DNA of 64,000 bases from Molanna angustata (GCA_963576475.1 OY754975.1:17431381-17495380); one strand, 5' to 3'; shown: positions 1-11,544, counted from the first letter of the stretch. The notes: generated from the sequence alone by a model not told the origin. Translations and numbers: made by a program.

Positions 1-513
<513 letters not shown>

Positions 514-1310
514 AAAGTTTCTACAATAGACATTTCACTACATGAGAAATAATAATTCTTGGAATATAGCGAAAAGGTGAACATTGGGTGAATGTAATGA
601 AAAAAAAAACATTAATTATTATCTTATACGTTAGAAGTTAGAAATAACACACACATATTCGCATTTTTTACTATTTCTTTAGAAGTGATCAATTATTGTG
701 TGATTTGAAATTAGTTTCGTATATCTAGATATCATTGAGCCAAATGCTTGTAATTGGGCCTAATAAGAAAATATCCGAAACATAAAATGATTTTGGTATA
801 CATTCAATATTGCCTGTGTGTAAATATAATTTTTAACATGTTATCAGTACCATTCTACGTGTTTACACTTGATTGAATTGAATAATTGACTTTCCCAAAA
901 GTGATATTTTCGCAAGTGATATTTTATACAAGTACTTACAAAAATTGATTTTTGATTTATTAATTCGAACTTCAAGAACTTCAACTAATAATTATTAATA
1001 GAATAATAATTAGGGTAATATATTGATACATGTGTAAGTATACTCTTTTTTGATACAAGAGTATAATACATACATACTCAACGGAGCTAAATAGTTCATA
1101 AAAATAAGAGCATACGCGAGACCCTAGCCTGAAAAAAATATTATTAAAAAGGTTGAGAAATAGGACCTAAGGACAATTGGTGAATATTATATTATACGAT
1201 ACAGAAAAAATAATCCAAAAAGAAAAACCATAAGATGGTGAAAACGACGCATTTAGAATATTGTGCGAAGATGCCGTCTTTACAATTACTTTTAGCGTGA
1301 ATCTAATCGA
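514..1310. other. Intergenic, nothing recognised
   Basis: AT-rich DNA with short open frames only. I see no recognisable protein, RNA or terminal repeat. Confidence 0.6.
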
Positions 1311-1390
1311 TATACCAACCAAGCAAAAATAAACAAATTTGAATTCTGCGCACCCACGTGACGGGCACAAGTTGTTTTACGATAACTATA
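1311..1390 (+). repeat. Short dispersed repeat, family A, copy 1
   Basis: The segment ATACCAACCAAGCAAAAATA followed by AAATTTGAATTCTGCGCACCCACGTGA is recognisable again near 13.95 kb (+), 23.51-23.6 kb (-) and 40.05-40.15 kb (-). It is non-coding and its type is unknown. The copies are diverged, so an old family is likely. Confidence 0.5.
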
Positions 1391-1499
1391 CAAACATGTT
1401 TTTCTTCCTCAAAGAACTGACAATCCGTCAATGTTTTTTTATGAAGACCATTTAAATCAGTGCCATTAAAAACAACAGTCATCGTGCAAACCCACCCTG

Positions 1500-1915
1500 A
1501 TAAGAAATTTTGTATTTGTCAATATTTATACAATTTTTCAGCGTTTCAGCTTTTGTGGTTCTTGAGATATGTGGAAAAATAAATAAAAAATTCATAAGTT
1601 GATAACCCCTGATTTTAACAAAAATTCAAAACTCTGAGTATAAAAGTTTTGTAGGCCTATAACTATCTACATATATATTCTGAAATTTTGGGCTCTGTAA
1701 ATTGAGCGGATCAAAAGTTATAAGGGGAGACGGACACACAGACACACTAAATGTTCTACTCCGGATTCTGAGTAAATCCGTATATGGAACATATGTGCTG
1801 CGAAGCCTCTAAATTGGTGTTTTTTGCATACAAATTTCGCGTATCTTGGCTTGAAACTTTGTTTTTGTCTTTGTCCATATGTCAAGAGAATGGAATTCGC
1901 TTGAACAAATCGACA
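1500..1915 (+). repeat. Dispersed repeat, family B, copy 1 (partial)
   Basis: Matches 17480-17945 along its length: TTTTCAGCGTT, then GGTTTTTGAGATAT-like sequence, GTTTTGTAGGCCTATAACTAT, TGTAAATTGAGCGGATCAAA, GCGAAGCCTCTAAATTGGTG and CTTGAACAAATCGACAGTA. No protein is evident. Class is unknown; an old non-autonomous DNA transposon or retroelement remnant would fit. Confidence 0.7.
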
Positions 1916-2324
1916 GTATCAAGATTTATCAGAGAAAAAGAACAGATAAGGTTCAAGGAAGAAATTTTTTTTTATTATCTGCGTATAATAATATTAGTCA
2001 TACGAGAGATTGTTAAAACAGTGATGGATAAAAAATCGCTACTTCAAAGAATATCTTACATACTCGGTTAAGTAGGTATGTTGTAATTTATATACGATGT
2101 AAAATAAAATAAACATTTTTAGTTACAAGCGCCGAGAAGTGAATGTATGTATATAAAAAAACAAAAATACTTTGTGCGGATGTGAAATGAAATGAAAATA
2201 TAAATGTTCCCACGCCGTTTGATCGAAGAACAACTTCTCTGCGAATGCAATGCCAAATAAGCCTTAATAGGATTTGTGAATAAGTCGTATCACAGTGCAA
2301 ATCATTTAAACAAAGATCACGTCC
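1916..2324. other. Intergenic, nothing recognised
   Basis: AT-rich DNA between the family B repeat and the long-TIR element. Short open frames look like chance. Confidence 0.6.
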
Positions 2325-3344
2325 GGGCTCATTTCCATATGAAATCAACACAGGGTATAAACTTGACCACCTCAGAATTTGATGATATTTGGTACAAAGG
2401 TTGTCCTAATCGAGATTAAGAAAAATACCAATTTTTTTTCAAATACCTCAAACGGTTCCAAAATTAGGGCTACGTAAAATATCCTAAAATCAGCAGAAAA
2501 AACGTAACCGACATATTTTGAAATCACTATAGCTTTTCTGCTAATTGAGCTAGAGGTGGGAGTGGTGTCATTTTACTCAGTTTTAAATGCTCTTTCTTTT
2601 GATGTACAACACGACATACTTTGGGATAAATGTTTTTTTTTTAAACTCAATTCAAAATTTTGATTTTGATTTTTTCAAAAAGTGCATTTTTGAATATTTT
2701 TTAAAAATTACTATAAACAGTTCATACTTTTGGTAAGTGATTCTCGAAATTTCAAAATGGGAGGATAATGGGTTCATAGTTAAATAATAATTTAAAAAAG
2801 GGTGTTTTAATTTTTTGTATAAGTGGTATTACCATAATTAATTATGTACTTAGGAGGGTTATCTCTAAGACATCAATTTAGTTATTTACAAAATAATATT
2901 TTTTTTAGTTAAGTTATAAATAGTTTTTATAACTTATTTTATAATGCATTTTATTTGAAAATGTAAGGAGACTCTCATAAATAACATTCAGCTAGATTAT
3001 TCTTCGAGTAGATTATTATTCTTCATGTACAGATGTAACTAATACTTAGTAGTGGGCTGTTGATTGTTTCATATCCTGACAAGAGCCTCCGTAAAAAAGA
3101 GACATGCTCACTCTCAGTTCTCTCTTCTGTCAGTGTTATTGTTTAGTCTGCATCTTCATTGGTATGAGTAGGATGTCAAAGTACATACCTACTCTAGGTA
3201 TTTAAAAGTGAAAATCTTTTGTACTCAAATAAGTTAAAGTTATAAGTTCTATTAATTCCATAAAAGTATTTTATATTTTGTGGACGTGCTTATGAGAATA
3301 TTATTTTGTAAGTACTACATGATAAACATTTATTGAAGCTCTTT

Positions 3345-4137
3345 GAAAAACTTGTCGAATTCATGACAGCAAAGTTTCAACCAGTGTCAAAAAAGATTTT
3401 TTATTACTCGGATGGAAGCGCTGCACAGTATAAAATTAAGAAAAATTATATAAACTTATGCTATCATAAGTGTAGAGTGTAGAGGCAGAATGGCATTTTT
3501 CCACTACTGCCCATGGAAAAGAACCATGTGATGGAGTTGGAGGCTCAGTGAAGAGACTTGCTGCAAGAGCAAGCCTACAACGTCCATATGACAACCAAAT
3601 TATAACACCTATCCAACTTTATGAATGGGCTGTTGAAAATTTATCTGGAATTAATTTCACCTTCTCCACACAATATGAGTATGCTGAGTCTGAGAAATTT
3701 CTGATTAACCATTTCAACCAAGCACTAACTATTAAGGGGACAACAATATTATCAAGCTTATATACCTGTAAATTCAAGTCTGTCAAAAATATGTGTAAAG
3801 ATAGTTTCTGAAGATACAACAGAAGAAATAGTGACCTTTCAAAAATACCCTGAATAACTACAAATGACAGAAGTTAGTAGATATATAACCGCTGTATATG
3901 ACCAAAAGTGGTGGCTGGCATATGTGTTGGAGAAGAATGAAGAAGAAGATGAACTAAAAGTGACATTTTTGCATCCTGCTGGACCTTCATCATCATTTTC
4001 ATACAAGAAAACCAGACATATTGTGGATACCACTGACGGATGTACTTTGCAAAGTTGATCCTGTCACTCCTACAGGAAGTATTTATGTAATAACATCTGA
4101 AGAAGCAATAAAAACATTGCAAATCATGAATTCTGAA
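3345..4137 (+). pseudogene. Decayed transposase-like gene inside the long-TIR element
   Basis: Fragments in more than one frame read as one protein. 3345-3480 encodes a stretch with YYSDGSAAQYK and KKNYINLC; a TAG and frame change near 3478 follow; then EAEWHF, HGKEPCDGVGGSVKR and ARASLQRP to about 3811; then from 3864 AVYDQKWWLAYVLEKN and FLHPAGPSSSF. From memory this resembles a recurrent arthropod and Hydra family of uncharacterised transposon proteins with a DG...QYKNKKN motif followed by HGKGPCDGIGG; I cannot name it. Inference: the conserved Asp and downstream H/GxG block suggest an RNase-H-like DDE fold. Frameshifts and stops make it non-functional. Confidence 0.6.
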
Positions 4138-4409
4138 TAACTTTTGCCTATGATGAAAGTATTAGATATTTAATTTCATGTTCATGATTAATGTAATATA
4201 GTATAGAAATCTGTAGAAGGTAGGCTGACTTATATGTTCAATAAAAAACATTTTTTTAAAATTATTATTTAACTATGAACCCATTAGCCTCCCATTTTGA
4301 AATTTCGAGAATCACTTACCAAAAGTATGAACTGTTTATTGTAATTTTTAAAAAATATTCAAAAATGCACTTTTTGAAAAAATCAAAATCAAAATTTTGA
4401 TTTTTGATT

Positions 4410-4458
4410 CACGACATACTTTGGGATAAAAAAAACATTTATCCCAAAGTATGTCGTG
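4410..4458. repeat. Perfect hairpin inside the right arm
   Basis: CACGACATACTTTGGGATAAA (4410-4430) is followed after AAAAACA by its exact reverse complement (4438-4458). The left arm of the element has this sequence only once, so the hairpin is a local inverted duplication in the right arm. Confidence 0.9.
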
Positions 4459-4755
4459 TTGTACATCAACAGAAAGAGCATTTAAAACTGAGTAAAATGA
4501 CACCACTCCCACCTCTCTAGCTCAATTAGGAGAAAAGCTATAGTGATTTCAAAATATGTCGGTTACGTTTTTTCTGCTGATTTTGGGATATTTTACGTAG
4601 CCCTAATTTTGGAACCGTTTGAGGTATTTGAAAAAAAATTGGTACTTTTCTTAATCTCTATTAGGACAACCTTTGTACCAAATTTCATCAAATTCTGAGG
4701 TGGTCAAGTAATTTTTTTGATTTTAGTGTGTTGATTTCATATGGAATGAGCCCAC

Positions 4756-5405
4756 GATGTTATAATAATACATACATACATACTAGGATTATTTTATATA
4801 ATGTTATTATTAAATCAAAATCTTCGAGGAGTTATAAACCAATCACGGTATTGTTTGCACCTGATATATATTTTGTAATGATAGTTTGTTGTTGAAGCAG
4901 CATTAACAATAATAACGTTACTATTACAACTTGTAAGTCGTGCAATAGTCCTATTGTTCAGAGGAATGTAATACATGTTTTCAAATATCAATCAGTTAAC
5001 GGGGTCAACATATTGGAAATGGTGTATGGTCTTCCATGAAAGGTTACAATTTGGGTTAGTATAATGATATTATAGTAGTTGGTAAAGTGTACATAACTCT
5101 ATGCGGACAAAGATTATATTATAATTCAAAATTTATAAATGTTAGTATTTTCATTTCTTTTAACCTGGCTCTTTCCTGGAAATGTGGCAAAAATCTCAAA
5201 ACTCGCCAACAGCATATTACGAATAATATATCAATTATTTTGATCTCAATAAGTATTGAATAATCCGTCATTTTTGCAGTCTACGGGATCCTCAGCATGC
5301 AACGCCAACACCACATTTCAAAGGCGTCAATCCTGGTGCGATCGTATGACTTCAAAAGTCAAGCATAGAGAAACATTACTAATATTATGGGGGTTCATTT
5401 TTTTT
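4756..5405. other. Intergenic, nothing recognised
   Basis: AT-rich DNA with no recognisable element. Confidence 0.55.
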
Positions 5406-5409
5406 GCAA

Positions 5410-5690
5410 TCAAAAATACCTCAACCGTTACAAGATTAATCCAACTGTCGATTTGTTCAAGATAATTTATTTCTCTTAACATATCAAGTCAAGATACGCG
5501 AGATTTGTATGCAGGGTCTATATTTTTCACGGTTTTTCGAACTGTGAAGTCAAAAAACACCTGAAAATTGAATTTAGTGACGACATCGCTTCATGCAATT
5601 TGTAAGGCAGTAAACAGTACACAATACCTCACTCAATATTCTGGGTTGGAAAAACAGACTGACCTCCATATTATCCTATAGTTACATTTA
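5410..5690 (-). repeat. Dispersed repeat, family B, copy 2 (internally deleted)
   Basis: In reverse complement, 5575-5690 matches 17120-17285 and 5410-5570 matches 17820-17955, in the same order. This copy therefore lacks about 500 bp present in the 17-kb copy. Diagnostic pieces are GACCTCCATATTATCCTATA, the sequence around TTGTAAGGCAGT, and GCAGGGTCTATATTTTTCAC. Confidence 0.65.
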
Positions 5691-6028
5691 CTTATTTATT
5701 TATTTTTCACATCTTTATAAAAAAACTATAATGAAGATTACTGCTGCCCAACTAGGTAACCCTGTTCTAGGGCTGGCAGTTTACAATTTTACCAAGCGAA
5801 ATATTTGAAATTTTATTTTACATAAGTATTATATCATTTACAAACAAATATTAGAGCGGACACCAAACATAACAAATTACAATATTTACATAGTTAGGTA
5901 CATATATCTTAACATAAAAGTATAAACCGATAAAGTGAATTTTGACATGTCATTATTATAGTATTATTATTTTTATCATAATATGCACACCCGTTGTTGT
6001 CAATTTGTTATGTAGCAGTTTAACATTA

Positions 6029-6064
6029 AAATTTGTTCTATGGTCTGGACCATAGAACAAATTT
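6029..6064. repeat. Perfect 17-bp-arm palindrome
   Basis: AAATTTGTTCTATGGTC, then TG, then GACCATAGAACAAATTT. Complementarity is exact. Confidence 0.95.
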
Positions 6065-6129
6065 ATACCTACAAATTTTATATAGAAATAAAAATATCTT
6101 AAAATATTTATTAACTTGTTTGTGTTTAC

Positions 6130-6210
6130 AGTTTGGTACGTTTTCTTCAATTATACATACTATCGCTATCAACAGTTGTATCTCATGTGTTACATGCAAC
6201 TAGTAATAAA
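6130..6210 (+). repeat. Short dispersed repeat, family C, copy 1
   Basis: AGTTTGGTACGTTTTCTTCA through TCTCATGTGTTACATGCAAC matches 16698-16780 with a few substitutions. Function unknown. Confidence 0.75.
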
Positions 6211-6604
6211 GTATCGAAGTATCCACGGATATTATTTACTATCTTATGAACAATGGCGGTGTTCGCATAATCCAAAGAATTGATTAAAAATGAATGAATT
6301 ACATACAATAATTTCTCCCTAACACAACTACTGTAAACAAAGACCGACCTCCTACGAGACAATGTCGAGGTATAAGATGAGAAACACAAATGACAGTTGG
6401 ATGCATTTGAACATTTGTATTTGAACAGCTATAATATAGTGATTAACTAATCTACATACAATAGAGATTACCTGAAATACAACACTAATCTATATATGTA
6501 GGTATGTATATTTAAAGTACCTACTATGTGCCATCACACGTCATTATAATAGAAGCATGACAAGAACCACGATAAACTTAGAATTTGTGATTAAGTAAGT
6601 ACCT

Positions 6605-6994
6605 ACGAGGTGGTTTTGTACCCCCTGATCTTGCATTTACAAATGTGGTCTTGGTCTTGTATACTCGATCGAGTCATGATCTGGGTCTTGCATACCTAGT
6701 CTTGGTCTTGCAAAACTTGCAAACTTCCCAAAAAAAATCATTTTATTTTCATATTAAAATTCAGCAATACAATGAAATATGTCAAAAAAACATCAATTTA
6801 AAGTATTCTGTCGATGGTACGTAGTTGATTAATTACTTTTTAAATTGAAAATGATTAAGTTTGTAAAATTTTGCAAGACCGCAAGACTCTTGCTTTAGGT
6901 CTTGGTCTTGCACCCGGTGGTCTTGGTCTAGCAACGATACGTGCGGTCTTGCGAGACTTACAAGACCAAGACTACAAGACTTGCTCATCACTAG
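6605..6994 (+). mobile_element. hAT-like MITE with GGTCTTG subterminal repeats
   Basis: Both flanks of this stretch are packed with GGTCTTG/CAAGACC motifs in opposite orientations (about 6640-6720 and 6875-6980), around an AT-rich centre. The right edge, CTTGCTCATCACTAG, reads CTAGTGATGAGCAAG on the other strand, which resembles hAT termini (TAGTGATGGGCAA type). Subterminal motif arrays are typical of hAT elements. The left terminus and an 8-bp duplication are not clear. No transposase is encoded. Confidence 0.6.
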
Positions 6995-7053
6995 TCAATC
7001 ACAGTATTGCCATTTGTTTTGCTAAAATTGTAGTCGAATCAGAGTGCCTCATC

Positions 7054-7183
7054 AACGTGTCAATTTAGCGACGGAAAAGGAAAGAAAACTTAATGTATGG
7101 AAGTGATAGTTGCCCGTCTCGTGACAACTGTCACTTCCATACATTAAGTTTTCTTTTCTTTTTCATCGCTAAATTGACACGTT
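7054..7183. repeat. 130-bp near-perfect hairpin
   Basis: AACGTGTCAATTTAGCGACG (start) and TCGCTAAATTGACACGTT (end) begin arms of about 58 bp that pair almost throughout, including ACTTAATGTATGGAAGTGA. The loop is about 12 bases around CCCGTCTCGTGA. It could be a small MITE or a hairpin-RNA source. No flanking duplication is evident. Confidence 0.85.
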
Positions 7184-7234
7184 AACTAGGCGCCGGGAGT
7201 TTATATAGCTCCGAATTGACTACACGGCCCTGGT

Positions 7235-7870
7235 AAAGATCTCTTCTTCTTCAGCCTGTTTTCATCCATTCTTGGACATAGGCCTCCCCCTTGATCCTCC
7301 ACAACTCCCTGTCTTGGGCACACTGCATCCATCTCCCTCCGGCACATTTCTTGATGTCATCAGACCACCTTGCCTGGGGTCTGCCGACACCTCTTCAGCT
7401 TGTTCTCGGTCGCCATTCTAAGATCTTTTTGGTCCATCGTGAATCCTGGCATCGTGAATATGCCCAGCCCAGCTCCACTTAAGACCAGCGACCCTTACAG
7501 CTACATCGGCTACTTTGGTTCTTTGTCTTATCATAACATTCTGAATTCTGTCCCTTATTGAAATACCCAGCAACTTTCTCTCCATAGCTCTCTGTGTCAC
7601 TAACAGCTTGTGCATTATTCTTTTTGTTAGGACCGATGTTTCCATTCCATAAGTAAGCACTGGGAGAATACATGCATCAAATAGCTTCTTTTTCAAATAA
7701 TGGGAGTATTTACGGGATTTCAGAATGTATGATAATTTTCCAAAAGTTGCCCAGGCAAGGCCACGTCTTCTCTCTATTTCTGCCTCTTGATTTTCTTTGG
7801 CAAGCATCACAGTATGGCCTAGATATATGTATCTGTCTACTCTTTCAATTCACTCCATCTATTATGATGG
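7235..7870 (-). pseudogene. RTE-type LINE, 3' end of reverse transcriptase ORF
   Basis: The minus strand encodes the C-terminal part of a non-LTR reverse transcriptase: near 7860-7811 an IERVDRYIYLGHTV block preceded by a TGA, then QEAEIERRRGLAWATFGKLS, LTYGMET, RAMERKLLGISIRDR and VAGLKWSWAGHI (to about 7430). After a frame change near 7420 it continues WRPRTS...GVGRPQARWSDDIKK and AQDRELWRIKGEAYVQEW, to a stop near 7240. This block order is that of RTE-clade elements. It is 5'-truncated, with one internal stop and at least one frameshift. A shorter relative lies at 62.66-62.83 kb. Confidence 0.85.
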
Positions 7871-8028
7871 GGAAGGACTCTTACTCTGGTAAAGATAGTT
7901 TATATAAAGTGTTGATAGTTTGGTTAAGTAGATAATAGAACAAAATAAAAATAACCAAGGAAAATATACAATATAATACCACATGTTCGTAAATGAGGTT
8001 ATAATTTTGTAATGGTAAAGTGTATAGC

Positions 8029-8161
8029 GTTCGATTCCCATGTTACAAAATGCGCTATGTTCGATTCCCGTGTTACAAAATGCGCTATGTTCGATTCCCG
8101 TGTTACAAAATGCGCTATGTTCGATTCCCGTGTTACAAAATGCGCTATGTTCGATTCCCGT
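8029..8161 (+). repeat. 30-bp tandem array with B-box-like motif
   Basis: Four complete units of GTTCGATTCCCGTGTTACAA plus AATGCGCTAT (first unit has CCCA for CCCG), starting at 8029, 8059, 8089 and 8119, and a partial fifth at 8149. Each unit starts with GTTCGATTCCC, which matches the RNA polymerase III internal B-box core (GGTTCGANTCC) except that it is preceded by T or C. Unit length is a multiple of three, so open frames cross the array on both strands; these are not genes. Confidence 0.95.
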
Positions 8162-8948
8162 CATTTAATCTTACTGTCGAAAAACAACTGTATTTTTGTA
8201 TAAATATTGTCACTTGTAAATTCGAAATCTATAGAACATCATCATACAAACCTGTAATTGAATATTTTCTTATACTTGCACAACATATTCTTTAACTTTG
8301 ATACAATAAAACTATTGAATACAAACAACAACAAAATGTAAACGCAATATTAAGAATGGTTGATGGTAATGATCGACGAAGCAAGTTTATACCAAGACTG
8401 ACTATAACATAATATACTGAACATGTGCTCTTATAAACTTTCCTAGTAAATTAAATGTCATAACGAGAACAGTCGCGTTAACATATTATTCAATAAAATC
8501 ACGTTGTATTGAAACTAGGAACAGCTAAGGTTGCTTTTTTATACATCCAAAAAAAATATATTATATTACAAAACTTCATCAATATTAAATACCTAGTCTT
8601 TTTCGCACAATGTGTAATTTGTGAGTTATGAACATGTTTAGAAAAATAATACGGCGCGGGTAATTTGACTGATATTTAAATTCAATCGAGTCATATATTA
8701 GTCTTCCATTCTCAGATGTCAATTATTTATGTGAAACATAAAGATAAGCGTAAGACAAATAAACCTGCTAATTGCCTTTTAAAAAAATAAAAATTTTATT
8801 TATTTACTCATGAAGTCCATTAAGATTAGATTCAGAGTTTAGAAATCATTGAGATTAAAATTAAATAAACAATTGTATTAATTTAATACTAAAATTAATG
8901 ACAATTTCACAGTAAAATTTGATCTTAGCGAATTTTTATGATTTAAGA
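8162..8948. other. Intergenic, nothing recognised
   Basis: AT-rich DNA without recognisable genes or termini. Confidence 0.55.
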
Positions 8949-9625
8949 GGGTGACTGCTGCCAACGTACCTATTTTTTTAATTTGAATTTGCACCATTAC
9001 TACAAAACGAATAATTTTGAAAAAAAAAATAACCTAGTTAGTTTGGATATTAATAAAGTAAAATATACCTTAACTTTATAATTATGTTCTCATAGGAAAA
9101 TAATAAGCATATCAACCCTTATTTTTGACATTTATTTTAAATTTGAAAAAAACTAGAGGTAAGGTATAGAGCATTATATTTTTTTATAAATTAAAGAAGA
9201 TCAAAATATCTAGAAAAATACGATGTAACGTTGCATTAATGCATCAGGTTAAGTTAATAAACCAAAAAAACTTTTATTTCGCAATGGCACTGAATGGAAA
9301 ATGTTTTTTAGGTTTATTTAATAAACCTGAAGCATTAATGCAACGACACATCATATTTTTCTAGATATTTTAGTCTTCTTTAATTTAAAAAAAAATATGT
9401 TGAACTACGCCTTATATTTTATTAAAAATATAAGATAAACGTTGAAAATCGGAGTATGCCATTATTTTTCTACAAGAATTTATACAGAACATTATCAAAA
9501 AGTAAAGATATATTTTTCTTTATTAATACCCAAACTATCTAAATATTTTTTTTCAAAATGATTTGATAAGAAATAATGTTGGTATATCAAATTGAAAAAT
9601 AGGTACATTGGCAGCAGTCCCCCCC
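8949..9625. mobile_element. Foldback MITE, 677 bp
   Basis: The left end GGGTGACTGCTGCCAACGTA and the right end (reverse complement) GGGGGACTGCTGCCAATGTA start two arms that pair over most of the element. Inner pairings include CGTTGCATTAATGCATCAGG with CGTTGCATTAATGCTTCAGG and AAGATCAAAATATCTAGAAAA with its partner near 9360. The centre is near 9280. No ORF is present, so it is a non-autonomous element. The target duplication could not be fixed and the superfamily is unknown. Confidence 0.8.
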
Positions 9626-10449
9626 TTCATGTAGATTAATATTAATACTAGATTATGATGTACTGATTTATATCTATTTACGACTAAGTAAATCAAGATA
9701 AAAACATATTAAGATCGTATCATGAGTAGCCCTGCAGAATATTTTAAATGCCGAGATATTTTAAATACGGTTACGACAGTAAATCGCTTGCAGACATTTT
9801 AGTTTAAATTTGCTCATAAAAAATACTCAATTAATGACATAATATGGTACATATAATATATGTAGGTACATATATTATATGTACCTACATAATTCTGCAA
9901 TTAGAGGAATATTGATTGTTTAATTTTCTCCAAAAGAAATGTTAAAAATATTTGGATAAAACATCGCTTGCAGACCATTTTGTGCACAAACAGTTCGGTG
10001 AAAGATTGAAAATTGTTAATAACTATAACATTATGGCTATTATAATTGTTGTTAGTGTTATAGGTAAAGGTGGTGTAGATAACACAATAACCTCATTCTG
10101 TTAAACCTCATGTCCCGTTATAGGACACCAATGGTCGACAACCTCGGATAAATTTTAATAATATATTCATTATACATAGTTGTTATTACCATTATATAAC
10201 GAATTCACGACTTCGATCATAATATATTATTATTATGTTCATTTATATATTAATTAATACATTATAATAATATCATAATAACAATGGCACTTGTGCATAT
10301 TACAAGAATGTAATTCATTCTACTCATACGGAATTTCCTTATATTTAAGATTAATCAAATTTATTAAATACAATGATCAAGTGGTAACAAATATAAACTA
10401 TTTCTAAAAAAACATGCAATTGTATTTTTTATTTTCATTTAAAAAGAAT
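9626..10449. other. Intergenic with one AT palindrome
   Basis: No gene recognised. Around 9847-9893 a GGTACATATAATATATGTA and TACATATATTATATGTACC pair forms an imperfect palindrome. Confidence 0.6.
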
Positions 10450-10609
10450 GAATATGTTCTAGCAACAAGTACATATACATCCTCATACATTCCCTAAATT
10501 AAGCATAAATGCTTGTGCTACAGGTGAACGAAATCGGTCGTGGTAGGATTCGAACTCGCTACCACTGGATTACAAATCCAGCGCACTAACCGCTCTGCCA
10601 CCATACATC
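10450..10609 (-). mobile_element. tRNA-Thr-derived SINE, copy 1
   Basis: On the minus strand: a tRNA-like head with A box TGGCAGAGCGGTTAGTGCGC, anticodon arm CTGGA-TTTGTAA-TCCAG (anticodon TGT in the standard position 34-36, threonine) and B box GTTCGAATCC. A tRNA-unrelated body follows, with TTCACCTGTAGCACAAGCAT and TTTAGGGAATGTATGAGGAT. The same head and body occur at 63.45-63.6 kb (+), and a relative at 23.05 kb (+). The acceptor stem does not pair in normal tRNA register, and the body follows in all copies, so this is a SINE and not a working tRNA gene. Confidence 0.85.
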
Positions 10610-11544
10610 TTATTATAAACATACATATTCCCTAAATTAACCGAAATCGCTCATGCCATATATGTATACACTGACAGTAAGGCTGTTTGACTTCTATGCC
10701 AAGATTCCTAGGATTGATTTATGGCAAGGAAGAAATTTTGAACTGAATTGAAATAACAGAGGCAACTTGTAAGAAATTGCTGTTCAGTAATAAACTTGTT
10801 AGGTACATGAAAAAGGTGCGAGTGTTAAAAAATACAAATAGTCATGGTGATGTACAGCGAATAGTTCTTGCCAACTATGGTGTGGGTATAATATACATAT
10901 TTGATAATGCCGGAAATAAATCACTATATTATACAGAACACGTAATATGTACATACAAATATAGGTGTTGTACCGAAGTTAAGGTCAGCCTTAAATATAA
11001 AAACAAGCAGTGACCGTCGAACTATTGTATTTTATTTTACAACAACGTACGGAGACTCACATCCCATGCGTGGAAAGACTGGTCATTGTACTAGATGATG
11101 TTGGGTTCCACAATCCTGAAACGCGCAGTGTTAAAAAAAATCTCTGACACTCGTCAAGTAAGTCTGTTATTGCACCTTGACCGCGTGCAAAAATAGACTT
11201 AGACCATTCGATAATAATATAATAATGTGGTATGGAGAAATATTATACCAATACCAAGTGCGAGGTTTGAAGCACTCAACTGGCACTGGCATAAAGGTGC
11301 AGGAAAGAAATACCTATGCGGTGATTTGTAAACAAATGCCGCAACGGTTCAGATAGTTATGCTTGGAAATATTGCACATGTCTATGTACACTTGAACTTG
11401 TTTATGCGTATTAGGTACCTACACCTTATAAATAAAGGGCGTCCTCATAACTAACTACTTTAACTGCATTAATAATATCAATTAACTTCAGGTAAAACCG
11501 ATTTAAACATTTTTTTTATACCAGTGAAAAATGTACACATTACT
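10610..11544. other. Intergenic, partial SINE-tail match
   Basis: At 10615-10680 the reverse complement includes TTAATTTAGGGAATATGTAT, resembling the SINE body just downstream, so a second broken copy may abut it. The rest shows no recognisable gene. Confidence 0.5.

Larger units (their letters stand above)
2325..4755 (+). mobile_element. DNA element with long inverted termini
   Basis: The left end (GGGCTCATTTCCATATGAAA, then the segment ACTTGACCACCTCAGAATTTG) reappears in reverse complement at the right end. The two arms stay alignable for roughly 450 bp each (about 2325-2790 and 4270-4755), with small indels. Between them is a decayed gene on the plus strand (3345-4137). Long inverted arms plus an internal gene fragment indicate a cut-and-paste DNA transposon. 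No clear target duplication could be fixed at either edge. The superfamily is not assigned. Confidence 0.8.
5790..6604. other. Intergenic with a palindrome and one short repeat
   Basis: No gene recognised. It contains a perfect palindrome (6029-6064) and an 80-bp repeat (6130-6210) found again near 16.7 kb. Confidence 0.6.

Noticed and set aside
3864..4058. Separate small gene with KWWLAYVLEKN
   Set aside because: It is the C-terminal part of the decayed transposase-like gene of the long-TIR element.
5690..5790. Possible retroposon tail (TTATTTATTTATTT with a GCTGCCCAACTAGGTAACCC block)
   Set aside because: Looks like the end of a minus-strand LINE 3' UTR but no second copy or ORF in the window supports it.
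8029..8161. CRISPR-like array
   Set aside because: Units are contiguous without unique spacers and the genome is eukaryotic.
7862..8295. Frames with repeated decapeptides on both strands
   Set aside because: Generated by the 30-bp tandem array; no start context or domain.
10535..10604. Functional tRNA-Thr gene (also at 63.45 kb)
   Set aside because: Boxes and anticodon arm are good but the acceptor stem is out of register, and the same non-tRNA body follows each copy, so these are SINEs.
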